Shown here piece after piece: positions 7,218 to 16,237 of a DNA stretch of 21,868 nucleotides. Positions within the stretch are counted from its first letter, which is position 1, and the number at the start of each line of letters is the position of its first letter. Where the stretch lies: positions 1-21,868 of the forward strand of contig JALGVQ010000016.1 in assembly GCA_025774615.1 (NCBI GenBank), read 5' to 3'. The DNA comes from a bacterium. GTDB lineage: Bacteria > Blakebacterota > Blakebacteria > Blakebacterales > Blakebacteraceae. The position numbers and the translations under genes were made by a program. Under the pieces are notes generated by a model. That model was given only the letters and a program-made list of their open reading frames with translations. It did not search any database and had not been told where the DNA came from.

Positions 7218-8108
7218 TCAGAACGAAGCGATAATAAGCGCAACCGCAAGCAGCAGGTTCGTCCCCAGATTCCATTGGACATTTGAGGCCAGCGCCGGAA
7301 TCGGCACCTCTGATGCGGGATCGTTGAACGCCCACTTCAGCGGCTGTACCAGCAGCAGAGAGGGTAGCATGCCCGCCAGCGCGATCACCGGCAGATGATT
7401 CAGGACGACGGCTATCAGGATCGAGATCGGTGTCAGGAGCGCGGCCACCGCATAGATCATCGCGGCTGTCGGCCGCCCGAACGCGATCACCAGATGACGA
7501 CGACCACCCTCCTCATCGACCTTATCGTCCGGGAATTCGTTCAACAGGAGCAGGTTGAAGGTCATGAAAGTGGCAGGAATGGCGGCAGCGATACTGGCCG
7601 TACCCACAGTTCCATCCTGAACAAGCGCGGTTCCGAAAACAGCCAGCCCTCCCAGTCCGAGACCGGCAGCCAGTTCACCGATCCCGACCTTGACCAGGAC
7701 ATCGGAATAAAGCAGGACCGAGATCCCGCCGAGGATGATCACCGGCAGGAGGACCGTACCGATCCGGAAGAGGAACCAGAGGCCGATCACCAGGCCGATG
7801 GACGCGCAGGCGAGTCCGAAGATGAAGGCACTCTTCTGTGAGATCGCTCCGGAGGGAATGGTTTTGCTGCCACCCGAAAAGGGTGTCGCAGTGGTGTTGT
7901 AGTCGATACCGCTCCGCGCGTCACTCACCTCGTTGAGCACATTCACCGCGATATGCAGGACCGTCAGACCGACCAGGGCCAACAGGGTATGGAACCAGTT
8001 GAAGTGGCCTTCGTACGCGGCGGCGGCAGCCCCTGCCGCGACGAGTACCACCGGCAATGTCAGGAACGGAACACGGGCAACACCCATGTAGGCTTTCACA
8101 TTACTCAC
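7218..8108 (-). CDS. UbiA-superfamily prenyltransferase (MenA-like)
   Basis: The protein has 296 residues from a GTG at 8108, chosen because GGAGG (8120-8116) sits 7 nt upstream; an upstream ATG at 8174 would add 22 polar residues. Eight to nine hydrophobic helices are apparent. Two Asp-rich motifs typical of the superfamily are present: NEVSDARSGID (59-69) and NEFPDDKVD (190-198), which bind Mg2+-diphosphate. The first motif has Glu where the canonical NDxxD has its first Asp. The family attaches polyprenyl chains to aromatic acceptors, as in menaquinone or ubiquinone synthesis. A quinone role would fit the nearby bc-type complex, but no other men or ubi gene is present, so the acceptor is unproven. 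The gene converges on the esterase with 3 nt between stop codons. Confidence 0.87.
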   Translation of the reverse strand: MSNVKAYMGVARVPFLTLPVVLVAAGAAAAAYEGHFNWFHTLLALVGLTVLHIAVNVLNEVSDARSGIDYNTTATPFSGGSKTIPSGAISQKSAFIFGLACASIGLVIGLWFLFRIGTVLLPVIILGGISVLLYSDVLVKVGIGELAAGLGLGGLAVFGTALVQDGTVGTASIAAAIPATFMTFNLLLLNEFPDDKVDEEGGRRHLVIAFGRPTAAMIYAVAALLTPISILIAVVLNHLPVIALAGMLPSLLLVQPLKWAFNDPASEVPIPALASNVQWNLGTNLLLAVALIIASF

Positions 8109-8199
8109 GTCACATCCTCCGGGTGGGGCGTTTCCAGCATGCATCTGATTCCCTGTTTTCCAGGGACTCCACACGATAGTCTGTCGGTCCTCCGCAGCA

Positions 8200-8229
8200 T
8201 ATATATTTTTAGTGTGAAAAATTTCTCAA
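8200..8229 (-). promoter_or_regulatory. Probable promoter of the prenyltransferase gene
   Basis: On the minus strand TTGAGA (8229-8224) and TATATA (8205-8200) are 18 nt apart in an AT-rich island. The start would be near 8193, leaving a leader of about 85 nt. The divergent ATPase operon must also be transcribed from this 238-nt gap; an ATAAAT-like -10 near 8238 on the plus strand is the only weak candidate I see. Confidence 0.45.
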
Positions 8230-8346
8230 TTACCTGCATAAATGGCCATGACAGGGCTATCCCTCGACTGGTATTTGTATATGTTAAGGCACATCGATGA
8301 AGCATTCTTCTAACCGGTAGCCAGCACTTAACAACGGATCGAGCCG

Positions 8347-8949
8347 ATGGATGTGAAACTGGACAGTCTGATAGAGAAGCTGCGGACGGAGGGCGTGGAG
8401 GAAGCACAACAGGCCTCCCGCGAGATGATGGACAAATCCCGCGAAGAATCCGCCGCGATCATCGAGGAAGCACGCAGTGAAGCGGAGAAGATAATCGAGG
8501 AGGCCAGAGCAGAGGCTGCCAGGCTCCAGGAAAACGGTGAGCTGGCCCTCCGGCAGGCAGCCCGTGATTCCGAACTCCTCCTCAAGACCCGGATAACCGA
8601 TACGCTGGACCGGGTATTCCGCCGCAAGGTCGCCGAGTCTCTCACACCCGAGACGATGAAAGAGATCATCCAGCGGATCACTGACCAGTGGCAATCGGGC
8701 GCGACCGCTGAACTCTCTCTTAATGAGGATGAGACGCAGAAACTGGAAGGACTCCTCTTCACGGGGGTCGGAGAAGAGCTGAAAGACTCGATCTTCATCA
8801 GGGCGAGTAACGACATCTCTCATGGATTCCGGATCGGAATGAAGGATGACAGCGTGTATTTCGACTTCACGGATGAGAGTATCACCGAAGCCCTGATGGC
8901 ATTCCTTCAGCCGCGTCTGAAAGCCATCCTGGACGGGCAGGATGGATAA
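8347..8949 (+). CDS. atpE: V/A-type ATPase subunit E (peripheral stalk)
   Basis: This 200-residue protein has a long charged N-terminal helix (about 10-75, rich in Glu, Ala and Arg, with repeats such as IIEEARSEAEKIIEEARAEA) followed by a mixed alpha/beta C-terminal domain. This is the layout of subunit E, which forms the peripheral stalk that holds the A3B3 head static. It is the first gene of a seven-gene ATPase operon and overlaps the next gene by 8 nt. No dedicated subunit G/H partner gene is visible in the operon. The ribosome binding site (GGATCGAG) is modest. The 'atpE' symbol here follows V-ATPase usage, not the F-type c subunit. Confidence 0.9.
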   Translation: MDVKLDSLIEKLRTEGVEEAQQASREMMDKSREESAAIIEEARSEAEKIIEEARAEAARLQENGELALRQAARDSELLLKTRITDTLDRVFRRKVAESLTPETMKEIIQRITDQWQSGATAELSLNEDETQKLEGLLFTGVGEELKDSIFIRASNDISHGFRIGMKDDSVYFDFTDESITEALMAFLQPRLKAILDGQDG

Positions 8950-9439
8950 GCATTACTACCTGATCGCCCAGCTCCCGACGCTCGAATTCGATCGGCCGGC
9001 GGAGATGTCGATCGGGCTGTTCACAGAGGAAGCGAAGAAGTGGTTGAGGTTCAGTGATTTCGTGAAGCTCATGCACATCTACCTCTTCGACACCTCCCAC
9101 GACGACCCGGGCCCGGCATTGCTGAGGAAATTCAAGAAGTTCGAATATGAGTTCCGGAACGACCTGGCCCTCTGGCGGAGGGCGCAGAGCGAGGGAGAAG
9201 AGTACAAGCCGGACAGCTTCACCCCTGCCCTGTTGAAAGACGGGAATCCCCTTGAGATCGAGAAGCGACTCCTCAAATACCGGTGGGACTTCATAGATGA
9301 AAGAGAGAAGGACCACCACTTCGATTTCGACTTCCTGATTATCTACTACCTGAAGCTGCAGATACTCGACAAACTCGCCCTCTTCGATCAGGAGAGGGGA
9401 ATGGAAACCTTCCGTGAAATCAGCAGGGTGACAGCATGA
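8942..9439 (+). CDS. DUF2764-family protein of the V-type ATPase operon
   Basis: This 165-residue protein begins YYLIAQLPTLEFD, the typical opening of DUF2764 proteins, which occur between subunits E and A in V-ATPase operons of Chlamydiae, spirochaetes and Bacteroidetes. The protein is soluble, mostly helical and charged, with no transmembrane segment. Its conserved position, and the absence of subunits C and F from the operon, suggest that it is a structural subunit, perhaps the central-stalk or C/d-like link. This is inference; I know of no firm biochemical assignment. It overlaps E by 8 nt and A by 4 nt, indicating coupled translation. Confidence 0.82.
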   Translation: MDKHYYLIAQLPTLEFDRPAEMSIGLFTEEAKKWLRFSDFVKLMHIYLFDTSHDDPGPALLRKFKKFEYEFRNDLALWRRAQSEGEEYKPDSFTPALLKDGNPLEIEKRLLKYRWDFIDEREKDHHFDFDFLIIYYLKLQILDKLALFDQERGMETFREISRVTA

Positions 9440-11166
9440 ACCAACGAATCGGTGAGATCGTCGGCATCAGTGGAAACATGATCAACGTGAAATTCGAAGG
9501 CGCCATCTCGCAGAACGAGGTGGGCTTCGCGATCAGCGGTGATGAGAGGCTGAAGTCCGAGGTCATCAAGATCCAGAACGACATCGCGTCCCTCCAGGTA
9601 TACGAGAGCACCAAGGGATTGATGATCGGTGACAGGGTGGAATTCAGCTCGAATATGCTCTCGATCCAGCTCGGGCCTGGACTGCTCACGCAGATCTTCG
9701 ATGGTCTCCAGAATCCGTTGCCTGAGATCGCGGAGAAGTATGGTTTCTTCCTTCCCCGCGGAGTCGTACTCGACTCTCTCGGTGATGATCGCCCCTGGCA
9801 TTTCACGCCGATGGTCAAGCCGGGAGATGTGGTCATCGCCGGAACAAGAATCGGTCACGTACCGGAGACCCAGTTCACCCATTACATCTTCGTACCCTTC
9901 AATTTCCTGGGAGAGTACACAGTCGAGTCGATCGTCGATGAGGGGGACCACCCGGTCAACGGCACCATCGCCACGATCAAAGATGATCGCGGTCAGACGA
10001 TCGAACTTTCGATGCAGTTCAACTGGCCGGTGAAGATCCCGATCAAGAACTACCAGCAAAAGCTGATGCCGACCGAGACACTCAACACCAACGTCCGGAT
10101 CATCGACACCTTTTTCCCGGTGGCCAAGGGTGGCACGTACTGCATTCCCGGACCATTCGGCGCCGGCAAGACGGTGCTCCAGCAGATCACCAGCCGCCAC
10201 GCCGATGTGGACATCGTGATCATCGCCGCCTGCGGGGAGCGGGCCGGCGAGATCGTGGAAACGATGCGGGAGTTCCCCGAACTGACCGATCCGAAGACCG
10301 GCCGTGCCCTCATGGAGCGGACGATCATCATCGCCAACACCAGTTCGATGCCGGTCGCGGCCCGCGAGGCGTCGGTCTACACCGCCACTACACTGGGTGA
10401 GTATTATCGCCAGATGGGACTGAACGTGCTGCTGCTGGCCGATTCCACATCCCGGTGGGCACAGGCGATGCGTGAGATGTCGGGGCGTCTGGAGGAGATC
10501 CCGGGTGAAGAGGCATTCCCGGCCTATCTCGAATCACGGATCGCGGAATTCTACGAGCGGGCAGGGATCGTCGAACTCTCAGACGGCGAGTTCGGGAGCC
10601 TCACTATCGGCGGTACGGTAAGCCCGGCCGGTGGGAACTTCGAGGAACCGGTGACGCAGTCGACCCTGAAGGTGGTCGGTGCCTTCCACGGCCTCTCCCG
10701 TGAACGTTCCGACGCACGCCGCTACCCGGCGATCCATCCGCTGGAGAGCTGGAGCAAGTACGAGAGTTTTGTCCCGGCCGAATCAATCAGAATAGCCAAA
10801 GATTTCCTGTTCAAGGGTTCAGAAGTACATCAGATGATGATGGTCGTCGGTGAAGAAGGAACTTCGATAGAAGACTTCATCATTTACCTGAAATCAGAGT
10901 TCGTCGATTCTGTCTATCTGCAGCAGAACGCGTTCGACGAGGTAGACGCCGCCACTTCACCGGAGCGGCAGACACTCGTCCTGCAGAAGATCGGTGAGAT
11001 CCTTGATGTCGAGTTCCAGATCGAGAACAAGGAGGAGGCGCGGAAATTCTTCTACGACCTCCGGCAGGCCTTCATCGACCTGAACTACATCCAGATGGGA
11101 ACCGACGAGTTCACCCGGCAGGAGGAAGTCATCAACGACCTCATCAAAGGGGCTGTCGAGGCATGA
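9436..11166 (+). CDS. atpA: V/A-type ATPase catalytic subunit A
   Basis: This 576-residue protein is the usual length for subunit A. It has an N-terminal beta-barrel domain (1-70), the A-specific non-homologous insert (about 110-190), the P-loop GPFGAGKT (239-246), the catalytic region [10 protein letters not shown], and the arginine-containing [16 protein letters not shown] block. It hydrolyses or makes ATP at the A/B interfaces of the cytoplasmic head. The start codon overlaps the previous stop (ATGA), and the stop overlaps the start of subunit B by 4 nt. All key nucleotide-binding residues are present. Sequence quality and codon use match the neighbouring genes. Confidence 0.97.
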   Translation: MNQRIGEIVGISGNMINVKFEGAISQNEVGFAISGDERLKSEVIKIQNDIASLQVYESTKGLMIGDRVEFSSNMLSIQLGPGLLTQIFDGLQNPLPEIAEKYGFFLPRGVVLDSLGDDRPWHFTPMVKPGDVVIAGTRIGHVPETQFTHYIFVPFNFLGEYTVESIVDEGDHPVNGTIATIKDDRGQTIELSMQFNWPVKIPIKNYQQKLMPTETLNTNVRIIDTFFPVAKGGTYCIPGPFGAGKTVLQQITSRHADVDIVIIAACGERAGEIVETMREFPELTDPKTGRALMERTIIIANTSSMPVAAREASVYTATTLGEYYRQMGLNVLLLADSTSRWAQAMREMSGRLEEIPGEEAFPAYLESRIAEFYERAGIVELSDGEFGSLTIGGTVSPAGGNFEEPVTQSTLKVVGAFHGLSRERSDARRYPAIHPLESWSKYESFVPAESIRIAKDFLFKGSEVHQMMMVVGEEGTSIEDFIIYLKSEFVDSVYLQQNAFDEVDAATSPERQTLVLQKIGEILDVEFQIENKEEARKFFYDLRQAFIDLNYIQMGTDEFTRQEEVINDLIKGAVEA

Positions 11167-12587
11167 GGAAAGTCTACAACAAGATCCTGAGCATCTCAGG
11201 GAACGTCATCTCGGTAGAGGCAGAAGGTATCGCCTACGAGGAACTTGCCGAGATCACTTCGTGGCGGGGCAAGTCACTGGCCCAGGTCATCAAACTTGAG
11301 GGTAACATGGTGTACCTGCAGGTATTCGCGGGAAGCCGTGGGATCTCCACCGATGATGAGATCAGATTCCTGGGTCACCCGATGCAGGTTTCGTTCTCCG
11401 ACGACATGCTCGGCCGGATCTTCAATGGCAGCGGTGAGCCGCGTGACGGTGGTCCCCCGCTGACCGAGAACGTGATCGAGATCGCCGGCCCACCGGTGAA
11501 CCCGGCCAAGAGGATCGTCCCCAAGCGGATGATCCGTACCAACATACCGATGATCGACGTCTTCAACTCGCTCGTGGCATCCCAGAAACTGCCGATCTTC
11601 TCCATCTCCGGGGAGCCGTACAACGAGCTGCTGGCGCGGATCGCGATGCAGGCCGAAGTCGACATGATCATCCTCGGCGGGATGGGACTCAAATTCGACC
11701 AGTACATGTTCTTCCGAAACATCCTCGAAGAGGGTGGCGCGCTCGGACGGTCGATCTTCTTCATCCATACCGCTGACGAACCGGTCGTGGAGAGTCTCAT
11801 GGTTCCCGACCTGGCGCTGGCGGTTGCCGAGAAATTCGCGCTCCAGGGCAAGGAGGTCCTCTGCCTCCTGACCGACATGACCAACTTCGCTGATGCTCTG
11901 AAAGAGATCGCCATCACCATGGAGCAGGTACCCTCTAACCGTGGGTACCCGGGTGACCTCTACAGCCAGTTGGCCTCGCGTTATGAAAAGGCTGTCGACT
12001 TCGAGGGATCGGGCGCCATCACCACGCTGGCGGTCACGACCATGCCTGGGGATGACGTGACCCACCCGGTACCCGATAACACCGGTTACATCACCGAGGG
12101 TCAGTTCTATCTCAAGAACGGCCGTATCGAACCGTTCGGTTCGCTGAGCCGGCTCAAGCAGCAGGTCAACGACGATACACGCAGCGACCACCGCGCCATC
12201 ATGGACGGAATGATCCGCCTCTACGCTCTCTACAAGGAGACCGAGGAGAAGCGGGCGATGGGATTCCGCATGAGCTCCTGGGACCAGAAACTCCTGAAGT
12301 ACGGCGGCAGGTTCGAAGCGGGAATGATGGACCTCTCGGTGAAGATCTCGCTGGAGGACGCACTCGATCGCGGCTGGGAGATCCTTGCTGAATGCTTCAC
12401 TCCCGAAGAGACCGGTCTGAGGACTGAACTGATCAGGGAGTACTGGCCGGTCGACCTGGACGCAGCAGAGGAAGAGTCTGCAGAAGAGTCCGCCGATGAC
12501 CAGGCCGAGGCTGAAGAAACAGCAGTGGAGGAGACCACCGAAGCCGACACAGAGACTACTGACGAGGTGACCAAACTCGATGGCTAA
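11163..12587 (+). CDS. atpB: V/A-type ATPase regulatory subunit B, with acidic C-terminal tail
   Basis: This 474-residue protein is the non-catalytic partner of subunit A. It has the N-terminal barrel ([18 protein letters not shown]), the [16 protein letters not shown] segment where the P-loop is degenerate, as expected in B, and the [15 protein letters not shown] and [19 protein letters not shown] blocks. From residue 433 the protein ends in a 42-residue tail made almost only of Glu, Asp, Ala and Thr, which ordinary B subunits of about 430-460 residues lack. It overlaps A by 4 nt and D by 8 nt. The tail is probably disordered, and its role is unknown. Confidence 0.96.
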   Translation: MRKVYNKILSISGNVISVEAEGIAYEELAEITSWRGKSLAQVIKLEGNMVYLQVFAGSRGISTDDEIRFLGHPMQVSFSDDMLGRIFNGSGEPRDGGPPLTENVIEIAGPPVNPAKRIVPKRMIRTNIPMIDVFNSLVASQKLPIFSISGEPYNELLARIAMQAEVDMIILGGMGLKFDQYMFFRNILEEGGALGRSIFFIHTADEPVVESLMVPDLALAVAEKFALQGKEVLCLLTDMTNFADALKEIAITMEQVPSNRGYPGDLYSQLASRYEKAVDFEGSGAITTLAVTTMPGDDVTHPVPDNTGYITEGQFYLKNGRIEPFGSLSRLKQQVNDDTRSDHRAIMDGMIRLYALYKETEEKRAMGFRMSSWDQKLLKYGGRFEAGMMDLSVKISLEDALDRGWEILAECFTPEETGLRTELIREYWPVDLDAAEEESAEESADDQAEAEETAVEETTEADTETTDEVTKLDG

Positions 12588-13194
12588 GGTCCGGCTGACA
12601 AAGAACGAGCTCAAGAAGCAGAAGGATAACCTCAAGAGGTTTACCCGTTATCTGCCCACGCTTGAGTTGAAGAAGAAGCAGCTGCTCCTGGAGATCCGCC
12701 GCATCCAGAATGAGGTCGAAGCGCTCGATACCGCCAGCAGGCGGCTTGAGCAGGAGATTTCCGCCTGGTCAGGTGTCTTCGCGGATAGATTCGATCTGAA
12801 CGAGTACATCAAGATCGAAGATGTCCTGCGCGGGCGCGGCAACATCGCCGGGATCGACATCCCCACCTTCGACAAGGTGATCTTCGAGGATATCCCGTGG
12901 GATTACTTCGAGGTCCCCTTCTGGGTCGATACCGGGATCGTGTCCATCAAGGAGCAGATAAGCCGGAGGATCGAACAGGATATCCTGCGGGAACAGGAAG
13001 AGATCGTACGGAATGAACTGCGGATAACCATCCAGAGAATCAAACTCTTCGAAGAGGTCAAGATTCCTGAGTCGAAAGAGGCTATCCGTATCATCCAGAT
13101 CTTCCTGGGAGACGGCATGACCGCTGAAGTGGTTCGGGGCAAGATCGCCAAGAACAAGATCGCCAAGAAGAGAGCCCTGGAGGCCAGCCGATGA
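12580..13194 (+). CDS. atpD: V/A-type ATPase subunit D (central rotor stalk)
   Basis: This 204-residue, almost entirely helical protein has long N- and C-terminal coiled-coil segments (about 1-65 and 125-204) and a short central region. It matches subunit D, the shaft that turns inside the A3B3 head. The N-terminus [18 protein letters not shown] and the lysine-rich C-terminal helix are family features. The ATG overlaps the end of atpB by 8 nt, and the stop overlaps atpI by 4 nt. Subunit F, its usual partner, is not encoded in the operon. Confidence 0.93.
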   Translation: MAKVRLTKNELKKQKDNLKRFTRYLPTLELKKKQLLLEIRRIQNEVEALDTASRRLEQEISAWSGVFADRFDLNEYIKIEDVLRGRGNIAGIDIPTFDKVIFEDIPWDYFEVPFWVDTGIVSIKEQISRRIEQDILREQEEIVRNELRITIQRIKLFEEVKIPESKEAIRIIQIFLGDGMTAEVVRGKIAKNKIAKKRALEASR

Positions 13195-15002
13195 TCGCCC
13201 GAATGCAGCAAGTCACGCTCCTGCTCAGCGCGAGAAAACGGGAAGCGGCCCTCAGAAGACTCCGTACTCTCGGTGTCCTGCATGTCAAGAACATGGCCCC
13301 TCCCCTCTCAACTGACATCGATGCCCTTGTCGCACAACTCGGCGAACTCGAGAAAACAATACTTGTTCTGAGTGAGTCGACCGGAAGAGATGAGAGCGAG
13401 GCGACGTCCTCCCCTGCCGAAGGCACATCAGATCCACGCGAAGCGATCACCACCATTCTCAGCCTGGCGCAGGAACGCAGTACTCTGGAGGGCAACCTCA
13501 CCGAGCACCAGCAGATCAATGGATGGTACGAGCGCTGGGGTGATGTTTCCCGCAGCTCGATCAGGCAGCTGCGCGACGCCGGTCTCTGGGTGCGTCTCTA
13601 CGTCGGTGACCGGAAGACGATCAGAGGCCTGCCGCCGGAGACACAGATATTCGAAGAACGGGATGAAACGGGCACGGTCTTCTTCGCTTACTTCGGGGAG
13701 ACGCAGATAGACAGACTCGACTTCCGTGAGGAATCGGTCCCCGAGATCGAGGCTCCTGAACTCCGTCGCATGCTCGCAGAATGGGAAGCACGCATCGGGG
13801 AGATCGATGAAGAGATCTTCGCGATGAAGTCGGAAGAGTCGGGCCTGCTTGAACTGCGGTCGGAACTCGAGAAACAGCTCGAGCTCTCGAACGTGCTGCA
13901 CGGTATGGGCGAAGAAGAACAGTTCGTGTTGCTGCAGGGATTCTGTCCCGTCGATACGGTTGAATCCGTGAAGGAAGCAGCCGACGAACACGATTGGGCA
14001 TATCTGGTCGAGGAGCCGGAAAACCCTGATGAAGTACCGACCCTGATCCGCAATCCGAAGTGGCTGAGGATCATCGAGCCGATGTTCAACTTTCTCGGCA
14101 CCAAACCGGGATATGCCGAATTCGATATCAGCATGCCCTTCCTGATCTTCTTCAGCCTTTTCTTCGCGATGATCGTCAGCGATGCCGGCTACGGCCTCAT
14201 CTTCGTCTCGCTCGGATTCTTCGCACAGAAGAAGTTCGGCAAGAAGGCGCCGAAGGAACCGTTCATCCTGCTGTATGTGCTGGGTGGCGCAACCATGCTC
14301 TGGGGGCTGGTTTCGGGCAACTGGTTCGGTTTCGAGGGGATCGGGCGTCTGCCGATCTTCGAATGGGCACTCATCAACGCAATCAGCGCATTCCCGGCAG
14401 AAGCCGAACAGGCGGCCAATCTCAATTTCATGATGTACCTCTGCTTCTTCATCGGCGCGATCCACCTGACTGTCGCGCACGCCATGCGGGCGTTCCGGGT
14501 CATCAACTCACCAAAGGCACTGGCCGAAGTGGGCTGGATCTTCATCGTCTGGACGCTCTTCTTCGTGGCGGGGACGCTTGTCATCAGCAAGGATTTCCCC
14601 GGCATCGGGATGCCGCTGCTCATCACGGGATCCCTGCTGGTACTGCTCTTCGCCAACTTCCAGAAGAACATCGTTAAGGGGTTCCTGACCACCCTCGGTG
14701 ATCTGCCTCTCACGATGATCAGTTCCTTCTCGGACGTGGTCTCCTACCTGCGGCTCTTTGCGGTGGGGTACGCGTCGGTGACTGTGGCTGCGAGTTTCAA
14801 TGGTATGGCTGTCGGTGACGGCATCACCGGGATAGTAGCGGGTCTGGCAGCGGCCATAACGCTTTTCCTGGGGCACACGCTCAACATCGTGCTCTGTCTC
14901 ATGGGCGTGATCGTCCATGGAGTCCGTCTCAACATGCTGGAGTTCTCCGGACATATGAACATGCAGTGGTCCGGACAGGAGTACCTGCCGTTCAAGGAGT
15001 GA
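13191..15002 (+). CDS. atpI: V/A-type ATPase membrane subunit I (a-subunit homologue)
   Basis: This 603-residue protein has a cytosolic, coiled-coil-rich N-terminal half (1-300) and a C-terminal half with seven to eight transmembrane helices, starting near FDISMPFLIFFSLFFAMIVSDAGYG. The SDAGYG motif and the SDVVSYLRLFAVGYA helix with the essential arginine (R521) are diagnostic. This arginine faces the rotor ring and gates ion movement. The protein is at the short end of the 600-660 residue family range. It overlaps atpD by 4 nt and is followed by a structured 93-nt gap before atpK. Confidence 0.95.
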   Translation: MIARMQQVTLLLSARKREAALRRLRTLGVLHVKNMAPPLSTDIDALVAQLGELEKTILVLSESTGRDESEATSSPAEGTSDPREAITTILSLAQERSTLEGNLTEHQQINGWYERWGDVSRSSIRQLRDAGLWVRLYVGDRKTIRGLPPETQIFEERDETGTVFFAYFGETQIDRLDFREESVPEIEAPELRRMLAEWEARIGEIDEEIFAMKSEESGLLELRSELEKQLELSNVLHGMGEEEQFVLLQGFCPVDTVESVKEAADEHDWAYLVEEPENPDEVPTLIRNPKWLRIIEPMFNFLGTKPGYAEFDISMPFLIFFSLFFAMIVSDAGYGLIFVSLGFFAQKKFGKKAPKEPFILLYVLGGATMLWGLVSGNWFGFEGIGRLPIFEWALINAISAFPAEAEQAANLNFMMYLCFFIGAIHLTVAHAMRAFRVINSPKALAEVGWIFIVWTLFFVAGTLVISKDFPGIGMPLLITGSLLVLLFANFQKNIVKGFLTTLGDLPLTMISSFSDVVSYLRLFAVGYASVTVAASFNGMAVGDGITGIVAGLAAAITLFLGHTLNIVLCLMGVIVHGVRLNMLEFSGHMNMQWSGQEYLPFKE

Positions 15003-15009
15003 CTCGGGG

Positions 15010-15076
15010 CGGGTGAATACCCGACCGGGTGATCCCGGACCGGCAGGAAATGACAACATTCGTACGGTACGTACCG
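15010..15076 (+). promoter_or_regulatory. Cluster of three short hairpins between atpI and atpK
   Basis: This is the only real gap in the ATPase operon. It contains CGGGT-GAAT-ACCCG (15010-15023), CCGGG-TGAT-CCCGG (15025-15038) and the perfect palindrome CGGTACGTACCG (15065-15076), which ends 9 nt before the ribosome binding site AAAGGGTG of atpK. None has a U-tract. They may stabilise the atpK message or adjust its translation, since K is needed in many more copies than the other subunits. Confidence 0.4.
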
Positions 15077-15095
15077 AGCAAGAAAGGGTGACGAA

Positions 15096-15536
15096 GTGAT
15101 TGAAGGACTTGGAGACCTCAATGTTTCTCTGGTACTCGCGGCGATAGGATCAGCCTTCGGTACCGGTGTTGCGGGTATGGCGGCGATCGGAGCCTGGAAG
15201 AAAGCGTTCTCACAGAACAAGGCTGCTCCCTTCATCCTCGTGGCGTTCGTGGGCGCGCCCCTCTCCCAGACGATCTACGGCATGATCCTGCGGAACGCCA
15301 TCCAGGCCGCGGAGCTACCCGCCGAAACCTGGGCGGCACAGTTCGTTATCGGCGCTCTCGCCGGCGTGGCGATGGGTCTGTCGGCCTTCATGCAGGGTCG
15401 CGCAGGAGCCAAGGCTTGCGATGCCCAGGCCGAGACAGGCAAGGGATTTGCCAACTACATCATGGTGGTGGGTGTCATCGAGACCGTGGCGCTCTTCGTC
15501 ATGGTGTTCGCGATGACCGCTCTGCCCAGCGTCTGA
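15096..15536 (+). CDS. atpK: V/A-type ATPase subunit K (rotor ring proteolipid, Na+-type site)
   Basis: This 146-residue protein starts at a GTG preceded by AAAGGGTG. Four transmembrane helices in two hairpins are visible, as in Enterococcus hirae NtpK. Compared with the NtpK Na+ site (T64, Q65, Q110, E139), this protein has S57 and Q58 in PLSQTIYG, Q100 in FMQGRAGA and E129 in VIETVAL, so every side-chain ligand is matched (Ser for Thr). This supports a Na+-binding rotor ring, though H+ use cannot be excluded. It is the last gene of the operon. A 6-bp stem (15546-15562) follows without a U-tract. Confidence 0.93.
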   Translation: MIEGLGDLNVSLVLAAIGSAFGTGVAGMAAIGAWKKAFSQNKAAPFILVAFVGAPLSQTIYGMILRNAIQAAELPAETWAAQFVIGALAGVAMGLSAFMQGRAGAKACDAQAETGKGFANYIMVVGVIETVALFVMVFAMTALPSV

Positions 15537-15545
15537 TAGAGGACC

Positions 15546-15624
15546 GGGCAGCACCCCTGCCCTCTCGTCCGTACCGACCTACGGCGGGGAGGTCGTCTTC
15601 CATGTCTGTTTCACGGTATGGAAG
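15546..15624 (+). other. Three successive hairpins after the ATPase operon
   Basis: GGGCAG/CTGCCC (15546-15551 with 15557-15562), CGACCT/AGGTCG (15575-15580 with 15590-15595) and CTTCCAT/ATGGAAG (15597-15603 with 15618-15624) occupy the 122-nt gap before the flavin-reductase gene. None is followed by a T-run, so no intrinsic terminator is evident. Readthrough or Rho-dependent termination is possible. Confidence 0.3.
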
Positions 15625-15658
15625 GTGATCTCCCTGCTGTTGTATCAGGAGGAATGTC

Positions 15659-16237
15659 TTGAAACGCTCACTCGGTGCCAGAACACTTGCCTATCCCACT
15701 CCGGTCTTCGTGGTCGGTTCCTATGACAGCGAGGGCAATCCGAACCTGATGGCTGCCGCCTGGGGCGGGATCTGCTGCTCAAAACCACCCTCGGTTGCGA
15801 TCTCATTGCGAGCCGCCACCTACTCCCACGGCTGTATCCGTGAGAGCGGCGCGTTCACAATCAATATCCCCTCAGAGGATCTGATCAGGGAAGCCGACTA
15901 CGTCGGAACGTTCTCAGGCCGGGATGTCGACAAATTCCAGGAACTCGGGCTTACCCCGGTAAAGAGTGACCTGGTGAATGCCCCCTGGGTGGAAGAGTTC
16001 CCCGTGGTGCTGGAGTGCCGCCTGAACCACACCCTTGAAATAGGGATGCACACCCAGTACGTGGGAGAGATACTCGACGTAAAGGTGGATGAATCGGTGA
16101 TCGGTGAGAATGGTGTTCCCGATATCGAACTGTTGAAACCGATCTTTTACGACCCCGGAACGCGCGGGTATTATGGCGCAGGATCGATCCTCGGAATGGC
16201 TTATACGGCAAAACGACCAGACAAAGAACGGGAGTGA
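15659..16237 (+). CDS. Flavin reductase-like (FMN-binding split-barrel) protein
   Basis: The protein has 192 residues from a TTG at 15659 with an excellent ribosome binding site AGGAGGA (15647-15653) five nt upstream. It resembles the flavin-reductase-like/DIM6-NTAB family: [10 protein letters not shown] near the start, [22 protein letters not shown], a central [10 protein letters not shown] strand and a late HTQYVGEI strand. These proteins bind FMN and reduce flavins or act as small flavoproteins; the true substrate is unknown. Two adjacent cysteines (39-40) in the first region are a visible feature of many anaerobe members. The stop codon abuts that of the convergent ClC gene. Confidence 0.87.
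   Translation: MKRSLGARTLAYPTPVFVVGSYDSEGNPNLMAAAWGGICCSKPPSVAISLRAATYSHGCIRESGAFTINIPSEDLIREADYVGTFSGRDVDKFQELGLTPVKSDLVNAPWVEEFPVVLECRLNHTLEIGMHTQYVGEILDVKVDESVIGENGVPDIELLKPIFYDPGTRGYYGAGSILGMAYTAKRPDKERE

Noticed and set aside
9388-10200. 270-codon minus-strand frame opposite atpA
   Set aside because: It is the reverse frame of the A subunit coding sequence, with no ribosome binding site or recognisable domain.
11274-12635. 453-codon open frame on the minus strand opposite atpB
   Set aside because: It is antisense to a complete, well-conserved subunit B gene and its translation resembles no family. Long antisense frames are common opposite GC-rich genes.
13428-14480. 350-codon minus-strand frame opposite atpI
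   Set aside because: It is a composition shadow of the conserved subunit I gene, with a low-complexity, charged translation and no motif.
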